Part shown: positions 1 to 7,640 of the stretch, in pieces
Layout of the letters: every line of letters starts with the position of its first letter
How positions within the stretch are numbered: the stretch's first letter is position 1
Source of the DNA: Curtobacterium guangdongense
Lineage (GTDB): Bacteria > Actinomycetota > Actinomycetes > Actinomycetales > Microbacteriaceae
DNA length: 64,000 nucleotides
Direction: 5' to 3'
Assembly (NCBI RefSeq): GCF_049341845.1
Contig: NZ_JBMPIT010000007.1
Span: 186,001 to 250,000, forward strand
Position numbers and translations under genes: made by a program
The notes under the pieces: generated by a model
What the model saw: only the letters and a program-made list of their open reading frames with translations
What the model was told of the DNA's origin: nothing
Databases searched by the model: none

Positions 1-806
1 ACCGCCAGGTCCGCGACGTAGTCGACCTCGTCGCGCGATCGGTGCGACAGGCTGCCGAGCGTGCCGGTCACCGAGTACTCGGTCGTGAACGGCAGGTGCT
101 GCGGCCCCCAGATCCCCGCCACGTGGCTGATCGCCCCCGATGCGTGGGTCAGCAGGACGTGCGAAGCCTCGACCGGCTCGGCGTCGGTCCCGGCGCGCAC
201 ACTCAGCGCCGACACGGTCGTCACCTCGCCGGCCACCCAGCGCGCGATGTCGAGGTCGTGGATCATCTGGTCCATCACGATCCCGCCGGACAGGGCGCGG
301 TCCGCGAACCACGGGGTGCGGGTCGGGAAGGCGCCGGAGCGCACGAACCGCAGGACCGCCAGGTCGCCCAGGAGGCCCGTGGTCACGGCCTCCTGCAGGC
401 GCACGTACGCAGGGAAGAAGCGCACCACGTGGGCCGGGAAGAGCCGCCGGCCCGCGTCCCGTGCGCACTGCACCAGATCCGACGCGTCCGCATCGGTCCG
501 GGCGAGCGGCTTCTCCGAGACGACGTCCTTGCCCGCGGCGAGGGCCGCGCGGACAACCTCGGCGTGGGCGAACGTCGGGGTGACCACGTCCACCACGTCG
601 ACCGCGTCGAGCAGGGCGTCGAGTGAGTCCACGACCGTGACGGACGATCCAGCGGCGGCCGCCGCCGAAGCCCATGCGGCCGCGAACTCCGGCGCACCGT
701 CCTTCGCGTACACGGTCACGGACCCGAGCCGCAGCAATCCGGGCATGTGGGCGTGCGCGATTCCACCGGCCCCGACGAGGCCGATCCGGAGCGGGGTCGC
801 GGGCAT
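1..806 (-). CDS. Gfo/Idh/MocA family NAD(P)-dependent oxidoreductase (3' part missing)
   Basis: The protein begins MPATPLRIGLVGAGGIAHA, a dinucleotide-binding Rossmann motif (GxGxxA), and contains the family EKPLA motif near residue 95, where the lysine is the usual catalytic/cofactor residue. It runs off the left edge after about 268 codons, so the C-terminal part of the substrate domain is outside the window. The family oxidises or reduces sugars, inositols and their derivatives in the cytoplasm; the substrate cannot be read from this fragment. AAGGAG lies 6 nt before the ATG, so this gene is translated from a leadered mRNA. It points the same way as the glucosylglycerate genes but is separated from them by about 80 bp. 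Confidence 0.88.
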   Translation of the reverse strand, partial: MPATPLRIGLVGAGGIAHAHMPGLLRLGSVTVYAKDGAPEFAAAWASAAAAAGSSVTVVDSLDALLDAVDVVDVVTPTFAHAEVVRAALAAGKDVVSEKPLARTDADASDLVQCARDAGRRLFPAHVVRFFPAYVRLQEAVTTGLLGDLAVLRFVRSGAFPTRTPWFADRALSGGIVMDQMIHDLDIARWVAGEVTTVSALSVRAGTDAEPVEASHVLLTHASGAISHVAGIWGPQHLPFTTEYSVTGTLGSLSHRSRDEVDYVADLA

Positions 807-887
807 CTCGAACTCCTTGACTGCTGGCCGGCTCGACGGTGACGCCGGTCCCCGTCACCCTATCCAGCCGCCGCTCAGACCCGCTGC

Positions 888-2102
888 TCAGTCCTGCTGG
901 TCCGCCTCCACCGCGGCGCTCAGCCGGTCCAGGACGTCGGGGACCGCGGAACGCACGCGGCTCCAGCTCGGGATGAACGCCCGGTCGTTCGGGCGGGCGG
1001 TGAAGGCGCCGCCCGCGTCGAGGATCGCCTTGGTGAAGAGCTCGACCGCTGCCTCTTCTGCGTGCTGGTCGAACCCGAGCCCGTTCATCTCCGCCTCGTG
1101 CCGGTAGATCTCGACGATGTCGAGCGCGTTCCGGTAGTACGTCGCCTTGAGCACCCGGAAGGAGTCCGAGGTGAGCGGGACACCCATCGTCGCGAGCTTC
1201 CGGAACAGCGACTGCACGATGTCGTTCCCCATGCGTGCGAGCCCGCCGGTGCCGTCGGCCTCGGCGAGGGGCTGGTGCTTGTGGTCGTACGCGTCGGCGA
1301 TCTCCACCTGACACACCTGGCGCGTGGCGTAGTCGCGGTAGACCTCGGACAGCATCCCGATCTCCAGACCCCAGTCGCCCGGGATCTTCAGCCCGTTCAG
1401 GACGTGCGCGCGCATCGCGAACTCGCCGGACAGCGGGTAGCGGAAGCTGCTGAGGTACTCGAGGTACTCGGACTCCCCGTAGACCTGGCGGAGCGACCGG
1501 AGCAGCGGACCGACGAGCAGGCGTCCGACCCTGCCGTTGATCCGACCGTCGGCGACGCGGGCGTAGTAGCCCTTCGAGAACTCGTAGTCGAACGCCGGGT
1601 TGGCCAGCGGGTAGAGCATCCGGGCGAGCATGCCCCGCTCGTAGGTGGTGATGTCGCTGTCGTGCAGGGCGATGCACTCGGCCCGCTCGGAGGCCAGCGC
1701 GTACCCGGTGCAGTACCAGACGTTGCGGCCCTTGCCGGGTTCACCGGGTGCCAGCCCAGCGGCGTCGAGGTCGGCGTCGAGCGCCTTGAGGCGGGGACCG
1801 TCGTTCCACAGGATCCGGTGGCGCTGCGGCAGCCGTGCGAAGAACGCGCGGGCGTGCTCGAACTGCGCGCGGTCGGCACGGTCGAGCCCGATCACGATCT
1901 CGCTGAGCCAGTCGGCCTCCGCGAGCTCGTCGACGATGCGGGTCAACGCCGGCCGCTCGAGCTCCGAGTACAGCGCCGGCAGGATCAGGCTCATCGGACG
2001 CTTCTCGGCGAACCCGCGCAGGTCGTCCTCGATGCTCGCGGTGCTGCGGCGGCTGAGGTCGTGGAACGTCGTGATGACGCCGTTCTGGTGGAAGTCGCTC
2101 AT
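888..2102 (-). CDS. gpgS: Glucosyl-3-phosphoglycerate synthase-like glycosyltransferase
   Basis: The 404-residue protein has a GT-A nucleotide-sugar fold. SLILPALYSE and EIVIGLDRAD fall near residues 37-75, and IALHDSDITTYERG near residue 155 gives the metal-binding DxD. The pattern fits the long GpgS type, which transfers glucose from a nucleotide sugar to 3-phosphoglycerate in making the compatible solute glucosylglycerate. Its ATG overlaps the stop of the upstream HAD phosphatase by 4 bp (ATGA), so the two genes are translationally coupled. Synthase plus HAD-IIB phosphatase is the expected two-step pair. Mannosyl-3-phosphoglycerate synthase activity is the main alternative and cannot be excluded by eye. 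Confidence 0.75.
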   Translation of the reverse strand: MSDFHQNGVITTFHDLSRRSTASIEDDLRGFAEKRPMSLILPALYSELERPALTRIVDELAEADWLSEIVIGLDRADRAQFEHARAFFARLPQRHRILWNDGPRLKALDADLDAAGLAPGEPGKGRNVWYCTGYALASERAECIALHDSDITTYERGMLARMLYPLANPAFDYEFSKGYYARVADGRINGRVGRLLVGPLLRSLRQVYGESEYLEYLSSFRYPLSGEFAMRAHVLNGLKIPGDWGLEIGMLSEVYRDYATRQVCQVEIADAYDHKHQPLAEADGTGGLARMGNDIVQSLFRKLATMGVPLTSDSFRVLKATYYRNALDIVEIYRHEAEMNGLGFDQHAEEAAVELFTKAILDAGGAFTARPNDRAFIPSWSRVRSAVPDVLDRLSAAVEADQQD

Positions 2103-2899
2103 CGGTCGCTCCTCAGGAAGTGGGTCAGGCCCTCGGTCCAGCCGTGCGGGCCGGGGGCGGTCGTTCGGTACACGCGTTCGGGTCGGTCGTCGACGAGCGG
2201 TCCCGGCGCCGGGCCGTGGCCGCGGACGACGACGGCGAGGTCGACGGCATCGAGCAGGTCGGTGTCGTTCGGGCCGTCGCCGAGCCCGATCGTGCACGGC
2301 GTCCGGCCGGTCCGGCGCTCGTGGTCGGCGAGGAGCATCCGCACCGCAGCGCCCTTGCCGCACCCGGTCGGCAGCACGTGCCAGAACCGGCCGCCGCGCA
2401 CCAGGTCGAGCCCGGCCGCGGCGAGCCCCGTGCGGAAGTCGTCGGCGCGGTCGTCGTCCTCGGCGTGCCAGAGGAGGACCTCGGACGCCGCACGCCGACG
2501 GGCTGCGGACGCGGCGTCGACATCGAGCCCGGTCCACGTCGCGACGATCTCGTCCGGGACGCTCGAGAACGTCTCGAAGTGCAGGTCGAGGCCGACGCGC
2601 AGATCGTCGAGCGCGTCCTGCAGCCGCCCGAGGCTGTCGTCCGACGGTCCGGCGAGGACGGTTCCGCCTCGGCCGACGACGACCGCGCCGTTCTCCGCGA
2701 CGAACGCCTCGCCGGTCAGCCCGGTGCGCTCCTGCAGGGTCGTGATCTCGGCCGTCGTCTTGCTGCTGCAGAACACCACCGGGACGCCGTCGGACCGCAG
2801 ACGATCGAGCACGGGGAGGGCCGGCTCGAACGAGTAGTCGTGGTGGTCGAGGAACGTGCCGTCGAGGTCGGTGACGACCATCAGGTCGGGTGCTGGCAT
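2099..2899 (-). CDS. HAD-IIB phosphatase, glucosyl/mannosyl-3-phosphoglycerate phosphatase family
   Basis: The 266-residue protein has all four HAD motifs: VVTDLDGTFLD near residue 8 (nucleophile Asp), FCSSKT (motif II Ser), GCGKG (motif III Lys) and GLGDGPNDTDLL (motif IV acids). It is the first gene of a two-gene unit and overlaps gpgS by 4 bp, so it probably removes the phosphate from the GpgS product to release glucosylglycerate. The start is taken at MPAPDLMV because GGAG lies just upstream and the fold begins directly after it; an in-frame ATG 18 codons further upstream is possible. Confidence 0.8.
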   Translation of the reverse strand: MPAPDLMVVTDLDGTFLDHHDYSFEPALPVLDRLRSDGVPVVFCSSKTTAEITTLQERTGLTGEAFVAENGAVVVGRGGTVLAGPSDDSLGRLQDALDDLRVGLDLHFETFSSVPDEIVATWTGLDVDAASAARRRAASEVLLWHAEDDDRADDFRTGLAAAGLDLVRGGRFWHVLPTGCGKGAAVRMLLADHERRTGRTPCTIGLGDGPNDTDLLDAVDLAVVVRGHGPAPGPLVDDRPERVYRTTAPGPHGWTEGLTHFLRSDR

Positions 2900-2971
2900 C
2901 GATCTCCGCTCGCGGCTGGCTGGGCTGCGGGCGGCGATGCCCGGACCCACCATGCCATGCGCATGCGACGG

Positions 2972-3595
2972 TCAGGTTAACGACGGTGCGTCGTCCCGAC
3001 GCCGCGCGACGATCGCGCCGTGCGGCCGTGGACCGTCCGCCGGCCCGGTGCGCGTGTGCGCCTCGAGCACGTCGAACCCGGCGGAGCGCAGTGCTGCCGA
3101 CAGCGCTTCGGGAGACCAGCGGTACGCGGTGACGACCGCGTGGTCGAAGGCCTCCACCCGCGGTCCGACGAAGAACCCGACGAGCAGCCCGCCGCCGGGG
3201 CGGAGGACCCGCGCGAACTCCTGGAGCGGGCGGTGGATCACGGCCGGTTCGCGGTGGATGAGCGAGTACCAGGCGAGCACACCGGCGTGACTGCTCTCGG
3301 CGTCGGGGAGCGCGTCCGTGCTCGCGAGGTCGAAGGCCGCACTCGGGTGGGCCGCCCGGGCGTGCTCGATGAACGCGGGGACCTGGTCGATCCCGTGCAC
3401 GTCGCAGCCGCGCTCGGCGAGGTGGGCGGTCCAGTGTCCCGGGCCGCACCCGGCGTCGATGATCGGGCCGTCGACGCCGCGCGCCCACGTCGTCACGAGG
3501 TGCTCGTCAGCGGGATGCACCGACGCCATCGACCCGAGCAGGCCGATGTACTCGGCCGCCCTGCCCGCGTACGACTCCTCCACGTCAGACGACAT
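2972..3595 (-). CDS. Class I SAM-dependent methyltransferase
   Basis: The 207-residue protein carries the SAM-binding motif IIDAGCGPGHWTAHLAERG at about residues 45-63, an acidic motif (VHGIDQVP) and a post-motif RVLRPGGGLLVGFF near residue 130. These make up a short Methyltransf_11/25-type Rossmann domain with no extra domain, so the methyl acceptor cannot be predicted. Its start lies inside the end of the upstream kinase-like gene (11-bp overlap), so the two are probably co-transcribed. Confidence 0.85.
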   Translation of the reverse strand: MSSDVEESYAGRAAEYIGLLGSMASVHPADEHLVTTWARGVDGPIIDAGCGPGHWTAHLAERGCDVHGIDQVPAFIEHARAAHPSAAFDLASTDALPDAESSHAGVLAWYSLIHREPAVIHRPLQEFARVLRPGGGLLVGFFVGPRVEAFDHAVVTAYRWSPEALSAALRSAGFDVLEAHTRTGPADGPRPHGAIVARRRDDAPSLT

Positions 3596-4133
3596 CGTGC
3601 ACCGTCGAGTCGAAGTGCGCGACGACCGCCCGGGCGACTTCGACCGGGGTCGTGCCGTCCGTCGCGATCACGGCCTCGTCGAGGTCTGCCCGGGCCTGTC
3701 GATCCTGGAGCTCGGCGTACCGCTCGAGGTGCCAGGACAGTGCGTCGTCCTGATCAGCGTCGTACCGTCGGCGCAACCGGCTCTCGACGGTCGGGGGCTC
3801 CGCGACGAGTCGGACCGCCCGGACCGGCATGCCGACCGCGTCCTCGTACCGGTGGAGGTCGGTCCGGCTCGCGATCACACCGCTCAGGACCAGCTGCCGC
3901 GGACCGGCAGCGCGGTAGGCCGCCCACACGGCGGCGATGTTCTGCGCCTCGATCACGGTGTTGTCGGGGTCGTGGTCCGCCACCGGCCAGGAGCGGTGGA
4001 ACCAGTCGACGTCCATCAGGGCGAACGGCCGTCCGGCCGCCGCGAGGACGTTCCCGACGTGGTCGAGCGTCGCGGTCTTCCCGACGCCGTACGAGCCGTT
4101 GAGGAAGATCGCGTACTCGCCGGTGCCAGCCAT
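3585..4133 (-). CDS. P-loop kinase-like ATPase
   Basis: The 182-residue protein has a Walker A motif GSYGVGKTATLDHV at about residues 13-26 and DVDWFHRSWP near residue 42, resembling small nucleoside or sugar kinases and the AAA_33-type P-loop group. A later stretch rich in arginine (residues ~115-130) looks like the lid. The substrate is unknown. TAGGGT is followed by 6 nt and the ATG, so the transcript probably begins at the start codon without a leader. It precedes and overlaps the methyltransferase gene. Confidence 0.7.
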   Translation of the reverse strand: MAGTGEYAIFLNGSYGVGKTATLDHVGNVLAAAGRPFALMDVDWFHRSWPVADHDPDNTVIEAQNIAAVWAAYRAAGPRQLVLSGVIASRTDLHRYEDAVGMPVRAVRLVAEPPTVESRLRRRYDADQDDALSWHLERYAELQDRQARADLDEAVIATDGTTPVEVARAVVAHFDSTVHDVV

Positions 4134-4175
4134 CTCACGACCCTACGTGCCTCCCGTCCGCCTCGGGGCACGTGG

Positions 4176-5621
4176 TCAGGCGGCCGCTGCTTCGAGGACG
4201 GCTTCCGCCCGCTCTGCGCTGCCCTCGGTGAGGCCGCGGTCGATCCGACCGCGCGATGCCAGCCAGATGACGACGCCGGCGAGGAAGACCAGGATCTCCG
4301 TGATCGTCAGCGCCCAGATGATGCCGGCGAGGCCGAACCACAGGTTGCCGAGCAGCACGATCGGGATGAACAGGATGCCCTGCGCCATCGACATCGCGAT
4401 CGCCGGGGTGGCGAGGCCCGCGGCCTGGAACAGCGAGGTGAACAGGCCGGTGAAGCCGTTCACGATCGTCGCGACGAGCTGGGCGACCAGGATAGTCAGG
4501 CCGATCGCCAGGACGGAGTGGTCGGAGGAGAAGATCGTGAAGACCTGCTCGCGGAAGACGAACACCGTGCCGGAGAAGATCAGGACGATCGCGCCGACGG
4601 TGAGTGCCGACGCCTTGAGCGCGGAGTGCAGGCGGGCCTTGTCGCCCTTGCCGTAGGCGTACGCGAGGAGCGGCAGGACACCGATCGTGACGCCCATCAC
4701 CAGGAACTCCGGCACCTGGGCGATGCGGACCGCGACGCCCATCGCGGCGAGCGGGTCGTCGCCGTACTGCGCGGCGAGGTTGTTGAGGACGAGGGTCGTG
4801 ACGATGAGGAACCCGGCCTGCAGCAGCTCGCTGACACCGATGCCGAACACCGGCCCCAGGACGGCGGGGCGGAGCGTGAACCAGCGGAGCGACAGGGAGA
4901 CGTTCTCGCTGTGCTTGCCGAGCCACCTCACCCAGTAGACGATGCTGACGGCGTTGGCGAGACCGACCGCGAGTGCGGCACCGGCGACGCCCCAGTGCAG
5001 GACCAGGATGAACAGCACGTCGAAGACGAGGTTCCCGATCGTCGACAGGATGAGGCCGATCATGGCCTGGCGTGCCGCACCCTCTGCCCGGACCATCTGC
5101 TCGAGGCAGAACGCGGCGGCGAGCACGGGGACGAACGCGAGCATGACGGCGACGTAGGCGCTCGTGGCGGGCACGGCTGCCGCGTCGGCGCCGAGCACGC
5201 CCACGAGGGGCTGCAGGAGGAGCAGTCCGATGCCACCGAGGACGATGCCCGTGATGACCGAGCCCCACACGGCGAAGGACGCCACGTGCTTGATCTCGGC
5301 GGCCTTCGCGGGGTCGTGCTCGGACGCGCCGAGCAGGCGGGACATCAGCGAGCTGCCGCCGACGCCGAACACGCCGCCGATCGCCATGATCAGGCCGAGG
5401 AGCGGGGTGCCGAAGGTGATCGCGGCGAGGAGCGAGGTGTCGTGCTGCGAGCCGATGAAGCCCGCGTTGATGACGTTGTAGAGGGCGCTGACGACCATCG
5501 CGGCGGCCATCGGCACGCAGAGGTGCACGAGGGCCCTGGCGATGGGGGCGGCGGAGAGGTACCAGCGGTTCTTTTCCGCTGCGGTCCGTTCCGCGGCGGC
5601 GGGTGCGGTTTCGGTGCTCAT
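4176..5621 (-). CDS. MATE family multidrug efflux transporter
   Basis: The 481-residue protein has about twelve hydrophobic segments in two homologous halves and begins after a polar tail at LSAAPIARALVHLCVPM. Length and segment pattern fit the MATE family, which exports cationic or aromatic compounds by proton or sodium antiport at the cytoplasmic membrane. GGAAGGAG precedes the ATG with 6-7 nt spacing. It lies 104 bp downstream of a MarR-type regulator on the same strand, so it is probably the regulator's main target and part of its transcript. Confidence 0.88.
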   Translation of the reverse strand: MSTETAPAAAERTAAEKNRWYLSAAPIARALVHLCVPMAAAMVVSALYNVINAGFIGSQHDTSLLAAITFGTPLLGLIMAIGGVFGVGGSSLMSRLLGASEHDPAKAAEIKHVASFAVWGSVITGIVLGGIGLLLLQPLVGVLGADAAAVPATSAYVAVMLAFVPVLAAAFCLEQMVRAEGAARQAMIGLILSTIGNLVFDVLFILVLHWGVAGAALAVGLANAVSIVYWVRWLGKHSENVSLSLRWFTLRPAVLGPVFGIGVSELLQAGFLIVTTLVLNNLAAQYGDDPLAAMGVAVRIAQVPEFLVMGVTIGVLPLLAYAYGKGDKARLHSALKASALTVGAIVLIFSGTVFVFREQVFTIFSSDHSVLAIGLTILVAQLVATIVNGFTGLFTSLFQAAGLATPAIAMSMAQGILFIPIVLLGNLWFGLAGIIWALTITEILVFLAGVVIWLASRGRIDRGLTEGSAERAEAVLEAAAA

Positions 5622-5725
5622 GGTGTGCTCCTTCCCTCCCGGTTCCGGGCAGGGTCGAGCGCGCGCCGACGGACGCCGGCACGGCGTGGTGTGAGTGGAA
5701 GTGGTGGCGCCCTGGCGGGCGTGGT

Positions 5726-6169
5726 CTACCGGGTGGGCTCGTCGAGCTCCGCGGTGACCTTCAGCAGCAGGGTGCGGAGGGTGGCGCGCTCGTCCGGGGT
5801 GAGCGGGGCGAGCAGGGTGTCGTCGAGGGCGAGCATCGCGTCCTCGAACCCGGCGATCAGGTCGATGCCGGTCGGCGTGGCGTACACGAGCTTCGTCCGG
5901 GCGTTGCCGGCCTCTGCTCGTCGTTCGATCAGCCCGCGCTTCTCGAGGCCCTGCAGGAGACTCGAGACGCTCGCGGCGCTGGTCCGGGTCATCTCGGCGA
6001 TGTCACGCTGGATGGCCCCGGGGTTCTGCTGGAGGTAGCCGAGCACGAAGCTCTGCTCGTGGGTGAGCTCGCGCTCGCGCACCCACTCTTCGGCGGCCTT
6101 GCGCTGGGCCCACCCGATCCAGCGCATGAGCTGGAGCGGGGTGTCGAAGTGTGGTGCGCGCTGCGTCAT
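5726..6169 (-). CDS. MarR family transcriptional regulator of the MATE gene
   Basis: The 147-residue winged-helix protein has the MarR core QSFVLGYLQQNPGAIQRDIAE, then AASVSSLLQGLEKRGLIERR (recognition helix and wing) at about residues 50-95. The start at MTQRAPHF is chosen because a promoter with -35 TTGACA, a 17-bp spacer and -10 TAGAGT ends 7 nt before it; a reading from 12 codons upstream would overlap that promoter. It leads a MarR-MATE unit and should repress it until a ligand binds. Confidence 0.88.
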   Translation of the reverse strand: MTQRAPHFDTPLQLMRWIGWAQRKAAEEWVRERELTHEQSFVLGYLQQNPGAIQRDIAEMTRTSAASVSSLLQGLEKRGLIERRAEAGNARTKLVYATPTGIDLIAGFEDAMLALDDTLLAPLTPDERATLRTLLLKVTAELDEPTR

Positions 6170-6205
6170 GCTCAGAACTCTAAGTGTTTGAGTTCTAACT
6201 GTCAA
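6170..6205 (-). promoter_or_regulatory. marR-MATE promoter with overlapping palindromic operator
   Basis: Read on the minus strand: TTGACA (6205-6200), a 17-bp spacer, TAGAGT (6182-6177), then 7 nt to the ATG at 6169. The predicted transcript starts at or within one base of the ATG, with no ribosome-binding site, so it is leaderless. A perfect 7-bp inverted repeat, AGAACTC (6174-6180) and GAGTTCT (6190-6196), covers the -10 and spacer, which is where a MarR autorepressor would block polymerase. Confidence 0.75.
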
Positions 6206-6220
6206 CTCTCGAACTAATTG

Positions 6221-6745
6221 TCACGGCTGCACGATGACCGTGGCTGTGCTCGGGCCGCCACACTGGGCGGAGCCGCCGTGGCGCTTCCACGACAGGACGA
6301 CGGCCTGTTCGGTCAGTGTCGTGCCCTCCCGGTCGCGGAGCGCCACTCGGCCGCGGTCCGGCGTGCCCATGTCCGTCGAGATCGTCCAGACCTCGCCGTC
6401 GCGGATCGTCGTCCGCCACGGCGTCGGGGACAGGGTGACGGTGTCCGTCGGCTCGGGCTTCGGGGTGAGGGGCCCCGGAGCCGGAGGTGCCGCCGGTGTC
6501 GCATTCCCCGTCGGGGACGGCGATGTCTCCGGCGCTACCCCTGGAGCGCAGTCGTCACCGCCGCCGCAGAATGCGACCTCGCGCACGGCCGACGTGGCCC
6601 CCGACGAGCCCGGAACGCGAACCTCGACGGCGTTCGTCCACCCGATCGCCGGACAGGCCGTCGGGAACACCGCGCACCCCCCGAGCGCCGCGACGAGCAG
6701 TGCGGCGCCGATCGCCGCCCCGGTCGCCGACCGTCCGTTCCCCAC
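6221..6745 (-). CDS. Hypothetical lipoprotein with proline-rich linker
   Basis: The 174-residue protein starts at a GTG (VGNGRSATG) and has a short hydrophobic segment ending in the lipobox AALGGC around residue 24, so it is probably a surface lipoprotein. Residues ~70-105 are Pro/Thr/Ser-rich and look like a flexible wall-spanning linker. The rest, ending in HGGSAQCGGPSTATVIVQP, has no recognised domain. Cysteines beyond the lipobox could form disulphides. CACGAT lies 6 nt before the start, a possible leaderless promoter. Confidence 0.6.
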   Translation of the reverse strand: MGNGRSATGAAIGAALLVAALGGCAVFPTACPAIGWTNAVEVRVPGSSGATSAVREVAFCGGGDDCAPGVAPETSPSPTGNATPAAPPAPGPLTPKPEPTDTVTLSPTPWRTTIRDGEVWTISTDMGTPDRGRVALRDREGTTLTEQAVVLSWKRHGGSAQCGGPSTATVIVQP

Positions 6746-6810
6746 GGGTCCATCGTGCCGGGACTGCAGCGCGAAAGCGACGGTCGGTCGGAATGTGTCT
6801 TCGTCTCGTT

Positions 6811-6863
6811 CGCGAAGGCGACAGTTTCCCGGTGGATTCCGGGCGGAAACTGTCGCTTTCGCG
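6811..6863. repeat. Palindromic repeat, family B copy 1
   Basis: Arms CGCGAAGGCGACAGTTTCC (6811-6829) and GGAAACTGTCGCTTTCGCG (6845-6863) are complementary over 19 bp with one mismatch and have a 15-nt loop. The core GCGACAGTT recurs at 26204-26249 and 35558-35609. A partial extra arm (GCGAAAGCGACGGT) sits just upstream near 6770. It lies between the lipoprotein start and the cutC stop; a terminator role for genes entering from the left is possible. Confidence 0.75.
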
Positions 6864-6908
6864 TGAAGGGGGGGGAGAGGAGGGAGTGGGGAGCGAACGG
6901 CGGGCCTG

Positions 6909-7640
6909 TCAGGCGTCGACCGCGGCGCGGGCGGCCCGGACGACCTCGAGGTCGGTCACAAAGTGTGCGGCGCCGTCGTCGGCACCGCCCATCGGGACAC
7001 CGGCGTGCGCGTTGTCCGCGGCGGGGCGCTTGGCGGAGAGGTGCACGGCGGCGGCCCCCGTCGCGAGGAGAGCCGGGACGTCAGCGGGAGTGACCCCCGC
7101 GCCCGCCATGACCTGCACGGGCCCGGCGGCATCGACCATGCGGGCGATCGTCGTGGCGCCGGTGACCGCGGTGGGCTTGCCGCCGGACGTCAGCACGCGG
7201 GTGAACCCGATCTCGGCGAGCAGCGCGACGGCTGCGACGGGGTCGGCGGCGTGGTCGATCGCGCGGTGCAGGGTGACCTCGGCCGTGTCGCGGACCTCCT
7301 TCGCCGTCGCCACGAAGCGCCGGAGGACGTCCACGTCGAGGGAGTGGTCCGGACGCAGCGCCCCGACCACGACGCCGGCGGCACCGGAGCGCAGCACAGC
7401 CCGGAGTTCCCGTTCCATGAGGTCGATCTCGGCTGTGTCGAACACGAACCCGCCCGGCCGGCTGCGGATGAGCGCGTGCGCCGGGATGCCGGTCTCGTGC
7501 ACGGCCTCGACGAGGGCCTGCGACGGGGTCAGTCCGCCGAGCTCCAGCCCGACGCAGAGCTCGACGCGGTCGGCACCGCCGTCGCGGGCGGTCGCGGCAC
7601 CGGCCGGCGAGGTGACGGCGATCTCGAGGGCAACGGTCAC
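6909..7640 (-). CDS. cutC: CutC family TIM-barrel protein
   Basis: The 243-residue protein matches CutC over its length. It has LEIAVTSPAGAATARDGGADRVELC at the N-terminus (ligand-pocket Glu and Asp), HALIRSRPGGFVF near residue 55, VTLHRAID near residue 120, and VLTSGGKPTA near residue 145. CutC was named for copper homeostasis, but its biochemical role is unsettled. The start is a GTG overlapping the stop of the M81 peptidase gene by 4 bp. It is the last gene of a ROK-M81-CutC unit next to a peptide-type importer and a sugar kinase, which points to a catabolic role here rather than copper handling; that is inference. Confidence 0.85.
   Translation of the reverse strand: MTVALEIAVTSPAGAATARDGGADRVELCVGLELGGLTPSQALVEAVHETGIPAHALIRSRPGGFVFDTAEIDLMERELRAVLRSGAAGVVVGALRPDHSLDVDVLRRFVATAKEVRDTAEVTLHRAIDHAADPVAAVALLAEIGFTRVLTSGGKPTAVTGATTIARMVDAAGPVQVMAGAGVTPADVPALLATGAAAVHLSAKRPAADNAHAGVPMGGADDGAAHFVTDLEVVRAARAAVDA

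Noticed and set aside
888..3488. A single 866-codon frame covering gpgS and regions upstream
   Set aside because: Only its C-terminal 404 residues have a protein fold; the upstream part overlaps the HAD phosphatase and methyltransferase genes in another frame.
3318..6038. A 906-codon open frame on the plus strand opposite the kinase and MATE genes
   Set aside because: It is rich in Arg, Asp, Glu, Gln and His in the pattern produced by reading a high-GC membrane-protein gene on the opposite strand; the MATE frame has family motifs and this has none.
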